33,939 nucleotides of DNA from an archaeon. Lineage in GTDB: Archaea > Thermoplasmatota > Thermoplasmata > Methanomassiliicoccales > Methanomethylophilaceae. The position numbers and the translations under genes were made by a program. Where the stretch lies: NCBI GenBank assembly GCA_024399275.1, contig JAKSHS010000008.1, positions 1 through 33,939 of the forward strand, read 5' to 3'. Below the pieces are notes generated by a model, which did not search any database, was not told where the DNA came from, and worked only from the letters and a program-made list of their open reading frames with translations. Positions 1-7,678 of this stretch are shown here, one piece after another (position 1 is the first letter of the stretch; each line of letters starts with the position of its first letter).

Positions 1-39
1 TTAAATATCTTCCTCCTTTATATCAGGATGAGTGTACTC

Positions 40-342
40 TTAGAAACTCACTGCGTTAATTACGTATTCTAAATAATTTGTGACTGTTCTTTCATTCAAG
101 TGCTCCTGCTTTCTAATATCCATAATTCCTATGACTTCTTTATACATATCAAGGTCAGAGCACAGACCTTTTAACTCCCAATTTATAAACGTGTCTCCTA
201 CTGCCTCTTCTAATGCCGAACTATTAATAAGCCCCAGTTCATTCTCAACACGAATCCCCTCTTCAAATAACTTAGCAATTCCATGAATGACTTTAGTAGA
301 GTCTACATCTTTTACAATCTCAAATATTGTTTTTTCCTTCAT
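40..342 (-). CDS. Hypothetical protein, 100 aa
   Basis: I do not recognise this family. The 100-residue product is acidic, apparently soluble and mostly helical, with no signal peptide, membrane segment or cysteine motif. A TATA-like box on the same strand (371-378) lies about 26 bases before the expected transcription start, which falls a few bases ahead of the ATG. A leaderless or nearly leaderless message is therefore plausible and supports expression. There is no convincing ribosome binding site. After the TAA at 40-42 the same frame stays open for 12 more codons (EYTHPDIKEEDI) to a second TAA at 1-3, so the gene may once have been longer. It lies at the edge of a region rich in broken genes and could itself be a remnant. 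Confidence 0.45.
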   Translation of the reverse strand: MKEKTIFEIVKDVDSTKVIHGIAKLFEEGIRVENELGLINSSALEEAVGDTFINWELKGLCSDLDMYKEVIGIMDIRKQEHLNERTVTNYLEYVINAVSF

Positions 343-657
343 TCTGCCAGCAGGCTACATTTATTTTTCTATAAATAACTACTACTCATAATGAACACCC
401 CTTAACCACAGACGTTTGCCTGTATTATAATCTACCCGAGTCGCAGAGACATTCCATCAAATGTCACTTCCATTCCAATAGTTAATATCTCTCTTTTTAC
501 CAAGATTTTTAAATTACTGCACCATCCCACGCAACGATATTGTTTTTACAACATACCGTATACTAAACTCCCGGTACCACTCAGAATAAACACACCTAAG
601 CAATAACGTCAAAAAAGTACACCACTCTCCATAATAAACAAGACTAGCACTTTCCTT
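343..657. other. Intergenic, no gene seen
   Basis: This stretch is AT-rich with many stops on both strands. The only recognisable element is the reverse-strand TATA-like box at 371-378 that would serve the 100-residue ORF on its left. I see no tRNA, repeat array or convincing small ORF. Confidence 0.5.
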
Positions 658-1677
658 TTACGCTTTCATGTCAATTTCGTCTAGTTCCCTTTCCTGTCCC
701 TCATATGAAGAAATCAAAAAAAGCAGGATGACAAAAATAGCAGCAATTACAATAGCCGCAATCCTCGATTCAAAAGAAGCGGGTATGATAAAAGACATCA
801 GTAAGGCCAAAACAAAAATACCAACCCCCACCAAGCCCCTCTCTGATATACTCGAAGAAACGTGACGATACGGCTTATCAGAACTCTTGGCGCAATATTC
901 ACAGACGTAACTTCGATAATCAGTAACATAGGTGCAAGCACGACACAGCGTCTTGCCGCACTGTTCACAGATAAATCCATGGGAATCCAAAAATCTTTTC
1001 TGATGAACAATTGACCCACAGTCATTACAGATGTAGCCACGATCAACACGCCTTCTGCAGACCGCACAAGTGTTCAATACAGAAGAAAATAAAAGCTTAT
1101 CTTGAGTATAATAAATCTCAGATATAGGATAAAACGCCTGTTTAATATTGAGATTCATACTCATGATTGGAAGATAAACCAGGGTAATATTATAAAAACT
1201 AAAATCACGTACTGAAGGCGCACAAAACCTTGAATAAAACCTTTTATTCCCCCCGAAGTAAGTAATGGTGTGACTATGACGGCTAATGATGGCCTTCTCT
1301 ACAATTTTGTTAAGGCGAGTTGCAGTAACAACGGGGACAGGCAGCTGTGAACCATTTAATTTTGACGAATCCATTGCTGGCATACCGTAATAATGTTCGT
1401 AGATCGCATTATCAAATTCTTCCCCCGTCTTTCCATCAATACAGAGAGTTACATTTCCAAATTTTTCTCGATGAATTATCCTTCGCGTCGAAGTAGTAAA
1501 AATAGCATCTATATCATAATTTAGAGTATAAATTGGATAAAACATGGATTGAACTTGGGAAAACATAACAAGGCTATCCATCAAATCAGGGCTACTGACG
1601 TAACAAGACCTCAAATACTCCAGAAATTTCGATTGAACGGAAGATAAATTGGGAAACTGATAAACAATAGTGGACAT
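658..1677 (-). CDS. Zinc-ribbon membrane protein of unknown function
   Basis: This is a 339-residue protein from the chosen ATG; the frame stays open 14 codons upstream to an ATG at 1719, but that extension looks like non-coding sequence. Residues 204-262 contain five CxxC pairs (CAVC, CNDC, CEQC, CRAC, CEYC), enough for two or more zinc sites of the treble-clef or zinc-ribbon kind. Two strongly hydrophobic helices follow at about 283-300 and 307-324, then a short acidic tail, so the protein is probably membrane-anchored. The soluble N-terminal part repeats itself: a segment near residue 45 (MFYPIYTLNY) resembles one near 180 (AFYPISEIYY), suggesting a duplicated beta-rich module. It lies on the same strand as, and downstream of, the decayed caspase/TIR pair. 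Whether it belonged to that cassette cannot be told. No function is assigned. Confidence 0.65.
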   Translation of the reverse strand: MSTIVYQFPNLSSVQSKFLEYLRSCYVSSPDLMDSLVMFSQVQSMFYPIYTLNYDIDAIFTTSTRRIIHREKFGNVTLCIDGKTGEEFDNAIYEHYYGMPAMDSSKLNGSQLPVPVVTATRLNKIVEKAIISRHSHTITYFGGNKRFYSRFCAPSVRDFSFYNITLVYLPIMSMNLNIKQAFYPISEIYYTQDKLLFSSVLNTCAVCRRRVDRGYICNDCGSIVHQKRFLDSHGFICEQCGKTLCRACTYVTDYRSYVCEYCAKSSDKPYRHVSSSISERGLVGVGIFVLALLMSFIIPASFESRIAAIVIAAIFVILLFLISSYEGQERELDEIDMKA

Positions 1678-2294
1678 AGAACCCTTCTCTCTACACTGCA
1701 AGGCTCCCATACAGCCCAAAGATAGTACTCACTTTGCATATCTTCTTTTCGGCAGAGAATTGAATAACATCAATAACTGTCCATTACATAAATTATAAAT
1801 GGTTACAACACAGCAAAGTTTCTGACCGATTAGTTTCCAACAATATCTCAGCACTCGGCAAACGCACACATATAAATATAAACATAACTCCCTAACACTC
1901 AGAACACATAAGGCTCACTTGGCTATCCTCCTGATACAATAACTATCGAGATTCACTAGACCCCTTACAACCAAAGTGGGAAATGCAATAGTGCCATCAA
2001 TACACTTGTCTATTCCAAATGTATTGTCATTCTATGTAACCACATGGTCTCTCACTCACAAGCAATCTCTATACGGTCAACTTCATATTCTAAGAGCGAT
2101 ACAATCAATATGCCTCAAAATTACTGTAAAATCTTACTAGTCTAACATCAGCGAACTAATAATACGCGAAACATTTCCTTCGTCCCCTGCGCATCCTCAC
2201 TGGTAATTCACTAATAAAAACGCCTAGTCTACGCGAGTGACTCTCATCACAGACACCCTATAAAGCAAATCGCAATCTATCCCAAAATGCATTT
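1678..2294. other. Gene-less, probably degraded stretch
   Basis: No frame longer than a few dozen codons resembles a protein I know. A reverse-strand TATA-like box (1791-1800) could serve the zinc-ribbon gene, giving a leader of about 90 bases. The stretch adjoins two clear pseudogenes and may be older decayed coding sequence, but I cannot identify what it was. Confidence 0.4.
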
Positions 2295-2705
2295 TCAATC
2301 TCGACAAACTTCTCGAATTGCATTAGCAATCGACTCTGTACTCCATTTTACAATCCTGTCAGCTACACGTTTTGCAATGACAGACGTCCGTTTTGATCTC
2401 CGCCCCTAGACAACAATAATTTTCTTCGAGTTCTTAAAGCCGAACTTAGCTAGATCGATCTCAAAATTCATCCATCGGCTGTAATTAACGTAAATGCCTG
2501 CCAATATGATAACATAACTAGTCGGGGCTATCTGATTCCTAAGCTCCCCTGGTAACTCATACGACGGTACAACAATTGGATCGTACTTAGACACAGAATA
2601 ATCCGAACAATGAAACCTTTTACAACTATCCAACAACCGCTTGAGCCTGTCGTATTCTTTCGCATACCTCCAACAATGACTAGTAAATAGCTTTGACGTC
2701 TCTAT
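2295..2705 (-). pseudogene. TIR-like (ThsB/MTH538, DUF1863-type) pseudogene
   Basis: One continuous frame of about 136 codons matches the layout of the small TIR-like proteins that act as ThsB sensors in Thoeris. It opens with KLFTSHCWRYAKEYDRLKRL, where the family has a FISHSW-like opening followed by YDRL. The centre reads LRNQIAPTSYVIILAGIY, then WMNFEIDLAK. It ends VADRIVKWSTESIANAIRE, where the family has a comparable W-containing end. The frame is broken by a TAG at 2406-2408 just after KKIIVV. The expected start is ATA at 2703-2705 instead of ATG, directly overlapping the stop of the caspase-like gene upstream. Known members make NAD-derived signals; this copy should not yield a full product. 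The assignment is from remembered family motifs, not a search. Confidence 0.8.
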
Positions 2706-3631
2706 ACCCTACCCGTAGATACAAGCCTCCAATAACACTTCCCGAGCGGAGTTAGTTTACAACCTTTAGAATCTATGGCAGCATAATACACATGGTCCGT
2801 ATCGACCGGACTCGCGAGACCCGCACGATTGTACCTTTATAATATCTCAAATATATCTACATGCTCCTTACCCTTCGGCTCATACGTTGGGTCTAGTGAA
2901 TATTTATCTTCAGCATATCTAAAATATTTGGTTATCATACGCAGGCCCTTCAATGGAACAGATGGCACGCCTCCTCAGTGGTACAAAACAATCGACATTC
3001 GCCTTAAATGTAGGTCTTTGATCCCACGGGCCCAGTGCCTTATCAACATATGCATACACATTACCTAGCGTCATATTTCCGAATAAATCATTCTCACCTT
3101 TTAATGCGCCAAGAAACAGTTCCGTAAACACTCCATGACCGCATGATTCAGGGGCGCCTGCTCCCACGGCAAGCTGCAAGAATGACAATGCCCTCTCCTA
3201 TTATAGAAAAATCTTTAAACAGTCCTATATTCCCGACGCCCCCAGAGCGGCAACAATCAAGAATAATAACTTTATTCCTCCCGCGAGACTGAGAAGCAAT
3301 ACTTAGGAGACCATGGAATGACAATCCTTCGTCTACGACAACGCAATCGGATGTAATTAGGCACCCGCCAACACAATCTGCGTGTCCATGTTCTGGAAAT
3401 AAAACAGGCAAACGTCGCAGTTTCCCTCGAGTAACCTCATCACGCTACCCCTCAAGCTTTTCGCGAAACACCGCATCCGTGTTGAGCACCAGAAACTCTA
3501 CATCAAAATTCTGGGACTCATCATCATTAGTTTTAAGGGTTTTACCCACATCAATCGCATCACACACAGCCTCCTAGTGCCTGAAAATTGTCATCGAAAT
3601 CAATATCAACACACAAAGCTCTTCTAATCAT
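2702..3631 (-). pseudogene. Caspase-like (peptidase C14) protease pseudogene
   Basis: The gene can be followed from an ATG at 3629-3631 (MIRRALCVDIDFDDNFQALG) to a TAG at 2702-2704 by moving between frames. The catalytic histidine region survives as EHGHADCVGG near 3390, normally GHGH. The catalytic cysteine region survives as ILDCCRSGG near 3240-3255. The later GHGVFTELFLGALKG and the C-terminal CKLTPLGKCYWRL are intact in sequence. Frameshifts fall near 3564, around 3405-3440, near 3180 and near 2920. A TAG lies near 3450 and a TAA interrupts EIL-RYNRAGL near 2835. An archaeal promoter-like box remains upstream. The TIR-like pseudogene follows immediately, so the pair was probably one operon. 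In the known caspase-linked Thoeris systems the protease is the effector switched on by the TIR-made signal. This copy is dead as a single protein. Confidence 0.85.
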
Positions 3632-3663
3632 ATAACCAACCCCGGCCGCACTCCAATCAAGGT

Positions 3664-3673
3664 TATAAAAATT
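3664..3673 (-). promoter_or_regulatory. TATA-like box before the caspase pseudogene
   Basis: On the reverse strand the sequence reads AAAAGGAAATTTTTATAACC, a purine-rich BRE-like element followed by a TATA box. It lies about 35 bases before the ATG at 3631, so the start site would give a leader of roughly 10 bases. The promoter appears to have survived while the coding sequence decayed. Confidence 0.45.
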
Positions 3674-3857
3674 TCCTTTTTGTTGCTATAATCATCCTAA
3701 GGATTACTGCAACCACAGTACAGTCAATTATACGCACTTCGTAACTTCTCAGCAAGAAAGGAACACAGTAACTAAAAAATTTCGAATCACCCAGAGCCAT
3801 CCGCATTAAACTACAATAAAATTATCCACTCACTTTTAAGATCCACACAAACAAACA

Positions 3858-4556
3858 TTAGCACATTAACCTCTCAGTATTTTTCCGTATAAAACTTAGC
3901 ATCTTATTAGACGCCATATTCAAAACACCACTCACATTACTCGCATGCTGCGACATTGTTAAGCATCTATAGCGATTATTTGGGTCGTCAGTCTCTATCA
4001 GCAACCTATCCTCCGGCACCGAAGTTAGTACTGACCTAATTTTTTCTGGTTGTTTCCTAAATATTAAAGGAGATACAGAAAAATAACATCCACATCTAGC
4101 AAATGATTTAACATAACTTTCAGGTCCAGTAAAAGAGTGCAATATTGTTCTTATTGAGTATTCTTTTAGAATACGCAACATTTCACTCTCGCACTTTACC
4201 ATATGCACTGACACAATTCGATCATATTTCTCCGCTAACTCTAACTGTTCTCTAAAAAGAGCTATTTGATCTTCCAAAGACACTTTTCCAAAGTCTAATC
4301 CTATCTCTCCGACATTCGCTCTAGAATCTGCCTTCAAAATTGACTCTAATTCACTAATATTGACACCTTTGTTAGCAAACCAAGGATGAACTCCATAAAA
4401 CGGAACTATCCTACAATCTTCTTTGCAAAGTTTCTCCAGAAGCTTCCACTCCTTAACTTCTGACGTACAACTGAAAAGCATTTCTGCATCAGAAATATCA
4501 CTGTACCCATTACCAAATCTTGAATCAGTCATATGCAGATGGGCATCTACAAACAT
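3858..4556 (-). CDS. TatD-family metal-dependent hydrolase
   Basis: This protein of about 232 residues has the metal-binding set of TatD nucleases. HLH occurs at residues 6-8 (DAHLHM), the bridging glutamate in GEIGLDF (about 84), a histidine in SVHMVK (about 118), one in LHSFTG (about 140) and the aspartate in LIETDDP (about 190). TatD proteins are TIM-barrel phosphoesterases, mostly DNases or exonucleases acting in the cytoplasm. Length is slightly short for the family (usually 250-260). I chose the ATG at 4556 because it begins right at the first strand of the barrel; a GTG two codons upstream (4562) is also possible. It is transcribed alone, toward the decayed defence region. The precise substrate is unknown. 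Confidence 0.88.
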   Translation of the reverse strand: MFVDAHLHMTDSRFGNGYSDISDAEMLFSCTSEVKEWKLLEKLCKEDCRIVPFYGVHPWFANKGVNISELESILKADSRANVGEIGLDFGKVSLEDQIALFREQLELAEKYDRIVSVHMVKCESEMLRILKEYSIRTILHSFTGPESYVKSFARCGCYFSVSPLIFRKQPEKIRSVLTSVPEDRLLIETDDPNNRYRCLTMSQHASNVSGVLNMASNKMLSFIRKNTERLMC

Positions 4557-4826
4557 TCGCACAGGAATTTTGTTCCCTATATTTACGATACACTCATCAC
4601 TTCAAAAAATTTAGAAGTATAAGACAATTATAGCGCACACAGATCCCGTCAACACGAGTAGTACTAAACTAAATAAGCAGCATGTCTCGAAGGCATTTGA
4701 CAGCACCCGCACCATTGGGCCTACAGCAAACCAGTTGGCCCGTAGCCTATCTCCACACCTGAATAAACGCTCCGTATAAACTACGAAAGATATTGCCTAA
4801 ATCCTAAACAAAAATGGTAGGCAAGA

Positions 4827-4934
4827 TCACCTATCTTTGGCTCCTCCGAAAATGTCATACAGCAAAAGAATAGCCCCAAACGTCACAATCGCAATAATAG
4901 TCGGCGCAAACGCTTCAAATGTTATCTCAACCAT
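4827..4934 (-). CDS. 35-residue single-span membrane peptide
   Basis: A short reverse frame encodes a peptide starting MVEITFEAFAPT, then a hydrophobic stretch (residues 10-27, ending GAILLLYDIF) and a hydrophilic GGAKDR end, as expected for a one-helix membrane peptide. Two signals support it as a real gene. A purine-rich GGGTGGT lies five bases before the ATG and resembles the archaeal Shine-Dalgarno. A TATA-like AATAAATATA lies at 4962-4972, about 30-40 bases upstream. I do not recognise the family; small subunits of membrane complexes or secretion channels have this size and layout. It sits alone between the TatD gene and the divergent flavoprotein gene. Confidence 0.5.
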   Translation of the reverse strand: MVEITFEAFAPTIIAIVTFGAILLLYDIFGGAKDR

Positions 4935-4961
4935 AGATACCACCCGGCTATCATCGAATCT

Positions 4962-4972
4962 ATATTTATTGA
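4962..4972 (-). promoter_or_regulatory. TATA-like box for the 35-residue peptide
   Basis: The reverse-strand sequence AATAAATATAG lies 28-38 bases before the ATG at 4934, leaving room for a short leader that contains the GGGTGGT ribosome binding site. Confidence 0.4.
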
Positions 4973-5054
4973 TGTGCTTCGTTACATCCCCTACTCAACT
5001 TTGACACATTAAGTAAATATTTTTATACGATGGCCATAGGCCTGCCTGCTTATA

Positions 5055-5987
5055 ATGATCTACGATGTGATAGTAATCGGGGCCGGTCCTGCTGGGTTAA
5101 CAGCCGGAATATACACAAGAACTAAACTAATGTCTACATTAATTATCGATGCAGGCTCTGTAGGCGGACAATTGACTAGTATTTACCCAGAAAAAGATAT
5201 CCGTAATTTTCCATGTTTTAAGAACATTCAGGCCAAAGACTTATCCAACAAACTTCGCACACAAGTCGAATCTATGAATTGTGAAATTCATGAAAAAGAA
5301 GCGGTTGAAGAAATTAGTGATAATGATGGAAAATTTCTCATAAAAACCAACATAAAAGAATATCTCACTAAATCCGTTATAATTGCCATTGGTATAGGCA
5401 TCTTCAAACCTAAGGAAATAGGATGCGAAGGGGAGATCAATTTTAAAGACAAAGGTTTGTCATACGTTATGCCCCCAAGGGACGAACTTGTTGGGAAAAA
5501 AGTTGTTGTATTCGGCGGTGGAAATAGCGCCATAGAAATAGCGATGATGGCAAATTCTGTAGCTGATACAGTCATTGTTCACAGAAGATCAGCATTTAGA
5601 GCTGATGAGAGTAATGTTACCGATCTGATAAAAAGTGGTGTAAAAACAATTATGCCAGCCGAATTAAAGTCTATCAACGGTACAGATTTTGTAGAATCAG
5701 TCACACTAAAAGTGGATGAAAAGACTGTCGAATTACCCGCAAATACCGTCATCATTAGCATAGGAACACCATCCAATCTTAAAAACCTAAAAAAATGGGG
5801 TCTCGAAACTACAGAAAATGGACTTATCGAAGTAAAACATGATATGTCGACATCTAGACATGGAATATTCGCTTGTGGAGACGCTATCGATTACCCAGGA
5901 AAATGTAGAAGAATTGTCGCTGGATGCGGTGAAGCTTGCACAGCAGCGCTAAGTGCCTGTGAATTTGTGAGAAAACACAGACCTTAG
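5055..5987 (+). CDS. Thioredoxin-reductase-like NAD(P)H flavoprotein, no redox disulfide (FNR-like)
   Basis: The 310-residue protein has the two-dinucleotide-fold plan of low-molecular-weight thioredoxin reductases. The FAD motif is GAGPAG at residues 9-14, the NAD(P) motif is VVVFGGGNSA with HRRSAFRADE after it, and the C-terminal FAD motif is GIFACGDAID. The CxxC that thioredoxin reductases carry just before the NAD(P) motif is absent: the site reads GLSYVMPPRDELVGKK. Thioredoxin-reductase-like ferredoxin-NADP reductases (YumC type) also lack it. A ferredoxin gene converges on this one, 47 bases away, which supports a ferredoxin-NAD(P) oxidoreductase role by inference. Those enzymes usually have a longer C-terminus, so a ring-reduced flavoprotein with another acceptor is possible. 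A TATA-like TATTTTTATAC (about 5016-5027) precedes the gene. Confidence 0.82.
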   Translation: MIYDVIVIGAGPAGLTAGIYTRTKLMSTLIIDAGSVGGQLTSIYPEKDIRNFPCFKNIQAKDLSNKLRTQVESMNCEIHEKEAVEEISDNDGKFLIKTNIKEYLTKSVIIAIGIGIFKPKEIGCEGEINFKDKGLSYVMPPRDELVGKKVVVFGGGNSAIEIAMMANSVADTVIVHRRSAFRADESNVTDLIKSGVKTIMPAELKSINGTDFVESVTLKVDEKTVELPANTVIISIGTPSNLKNLKKWGLETTENGLIEVKHDMSTSRHGIFACGDAIDYPGKCRRIVAGCGEACTAALSACEFVRKHRP

Positions 5988-6003
5988 CCAAAACCTTGTT
6001 AAA

Positions 6004-6027
6004 GGTAAAATGTTTACCCGCTTTTTT
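6004..6027 (+). terminator. Hairpin plus T-run after the flavoprotein gene
   Basis: GGTAAA (6004-6009) pairs perfectly with TTTACC (6013-6018) around a three-base loop and is followed by CGCTTTTTT. It lies between the convergent flavoprotein and ferredoxin genes. The T-run alone could terminate an archaeal transcript. Confidence 0.4.
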
Positions 6028-6034
6028 AGAGCAC

Positions 6035-6199
6035 TCACTCTTCGATTGCGTCAGATGGGCACTCGTCAACACATTTACCGCATTCAATGCATTTCTCAGC
6101 ATCAATAACTGCGACATCATCAACGGTAATCGCACCCTCAGGACACGCATCAGCACATGCGCCACACCCAACACATTCACTTTCTTTAATTGTAGGCAT
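6035..6199 (-). CDS. 2[4Fe-4S] ferredoxin
   Basis: The 54-residue protein carries two classic cluster motifs: C9-x2-C12-x2-C15-x3-C19 (CVGCGACADACP) and C37-x2-C40-x2-C43-x3-C47 (CIECGKCVDECP). It is a bacterial/clostridial-type low-potential electron carrier of the cytoplasm. The start is fixed by a strong ribosome binding site, GAGGAGGT, seven bases before the ATG, and by a TATA-like AATTAAATATTA near 6232-6245. Its 3' end faces that of the FNR-like flavoprotein gene, the likely redox partner. In anaerobic archaea such ferredoxins link oxidoreductases and membrane complexes; which of these it serves is not shown here. Length and motif spacing are normal. Confidence 0.95.
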   Translation of the reverse strand: MPTIKESECVGCGACADACPEGAITVDDVAVIDAEKCIECGKCVDECPSDAIEE

Positions 6200-6370
6200 T
6201 CTATCAACCTCCTCTAATCGGATCGCAAACGGTAATATTTAATTTTGGTCTATAAAATACACCAACGTTTGAAATACCATCATAAAATGAGTGTTTACCG
6301 TTAAGTATTGTATCTAAATAACATACATAGATGCCTCAACAAATGCCTAACACCAAACGCTCTACATTTC

Positions 6371-6378
6371 TTTAAATC
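6371..6378 (+). promoter_or_regulatory. TATA-like box for the amidohydrolase
   Basis: TTTAAATCTATAATTT lies about 25 bases before the ATG at 6402, implying a leaderless or nearly leaderless transcript. Confidence 0.4.
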
Positions 6379-6401
6379 TATAATTTACGCAATACAGCAC
6401 C

Positions 6402-7433
6402 ATGGATAATCGTTGTGTTCTCGCAGGCCGTATTTGGAACGGAGATGTTTTCGAGGACGGCTACGTTATTGTAAATAATAAAAAAATAGAAGACATTCAG
6501 TATGGCAGATACAGTGGATTTCCAGATTTCAAAGGATGTATTCTTCCAGGAATCATAAACACACATACACACGTCGCCGACGCAGGACTGAAAATCGACA
6601 AACATTACAGTCTGGAAGAATTAGTGGCGCCCCCGTATGGACTGAAGCATATATATCTTAACGAAACACCCCCGGACAAACTCAAATCGAACATAACAGC
6701 GTACGTTAGCACCCTTCGCAAAAAAGGGGTGTCAAAGATAATAGATTTCAGAGAGGGAGGAATTAAAGGCAGCGCAATGCTACGAACTCTTTTTCCTGAA
6801 GCTATCATCCTAGGAAGGCCCATCTCTGCCAATTTTGATACTAATGAAATCGACGACATTTTGGGATATGCCGATGGCATTGGAATCTCTAGCGTATCTG
6901 ATGTGAGTCATAAGTACATAGATGCTATTGCGGAAGAGGTTCACAAGAAGAAAAAAATATTAGCATTACACGTTAGCGAGAGGTTTAGGGAAAACATAGA
7001 CTATGTCACTTCCCTGAAACCCAATTTCGTTGTTCATATGGTCCATGCAACAAGCACCGATATCGCAAAATGTGTTGATAATAACATTTCCATAATAGTG
7101 TGCCCCAGATCAAATCTTTATTTCGGAATGAAAGCTCCCGTTAACAGTATGATAAACGCTGGCGCGAATGTATCTATAGGTACAGACAATGCAATGTTAA
7201 CTCCCGACTCAAACATTTTTAACGAGGCCAAAATATTCGACAAACTTCTTTCCGTCTCTAACAGGGAGAAAGGAGAAACATTTCGTTCTCTCATCGCGCG
7301 TGGAAGAGAACTTTTACACGACAACTCATCACTGGAAACAATGATTGGCAAAAAAGCAGACATTATCGCAGTACCATGCAGAGAAGAACATATTTTAGCC
7401 AACGGTTGTACTAACTTAATTCACTTCTACTAA
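6402..7433 (+). CDS. Amidohydrolase-superfamily metal-dependent hydrolase
   Basis: The 343-residue protein has the motif set of the cytosine-deaminase/chlorohydrolase-like branch. These are HTH at 55-57 (NTHTHVAD), the histidine and glutamate of LHVSE (190-193), histidines 212 and 215 (VHMVHAT), CPRSN (234-238) and the metal aspartate in GTDN (262). These bind a catalytic metal and activate water to deaminate or hydrolyse a ring or amidine substrate in the cytoplasm. The protein is shorter than the usual 400-450 residues, mainly because the N- and C-terminal beta-sandwich parts are small. The substrate cannot be read from sequence; nucleoside or pterin-like deamination is one possibility. It is apparently transcribed alone. 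Confidence 0.85.
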   Translation: MDNRCVLAGRIWNGDVFEDGYVIVNNKKIEDIQYGRYSGFPDFKGCILPGIINTHTHVADAGLKIDKHYSLEELVAPPYGLKHIYLNETPPDKLKSNITAYVSTLRKKGVSKIIDFREGGIKGSAMLRTLFPEAIILGRPISANFDTNEIDDILGYADGIGISSVSDVSHKYIDAIAEEVHKKKKILALHVSERFRENIDYVTSLKPNFVVHMVHATSTDIAKCVDNNISIIVCPRSNLYFGMKAPVNSMINAGANVSIGTDNAMLTPDSNIFNEAKIFDKLLSVSNREKGETFRSLIARGRELLHDNSSLETMIGKKADIIAVPCREEHILANGCTNLIHFY

Positions 7434-7510
7434 AATGTCAATTTATCGGACAACAACAAAAATCATTGTAACACATCTCTAACAATTGTCCACTATCTTA
7501 ATATTACAAA

Positions 7511-7524
7511 TGTAAACAAGTTTA
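7511..7524. repeat. Perfect 14-base palindrome GTAAAC-AA-GTTTAC
   Basis: The inverted repeat lies between the amidohydrolase gene and the CBS-glyS operon, shortly before an A/T-rich promoter-like stretch (7529-7541). It could be an operator for the operon. Nothing else supports that. Confidence 0.3.
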
Positions 7525-7678
7525 CTACGTAAAATAAAAGCAAGTGATTATTTCGAGCTGGATAACTCTAAATGTAAGTTGATTTGTACCTCTCCAACCA
7601 GCACAAGCAGTATGCTTCATTATTAGAAAAAAACCCAGTTAAATGTTTAATTACTACCATATCATGAGAGGAAAAAGA

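Noticed and set aside
2295-2705. In-frame TAG in the TIR-like gene read as pyrrolysine
   Set aside because: The neighbouring gene has several frameshifts and other stop codons, and the TIR start is lost. Ordinary genes here (flavoprotein, CBS protein, transporter) end in TAG. Decay explains the codon better.
2829-3068. 79-codon forward frame
   Set aside because: It lies antisense to the recognisable caspase pseudogene and has no similarity of its own.
3148-3411. Short protein with a caspase motif as an independent gene
   Set aside because: It is the middle part of one broken caspase gene; the sequence continues in other frames on both sides.
5055-5987. Thioredoxin reductase (trxB)
   Set aside because: The redox-active CxxC is missing at the diagnostic site.
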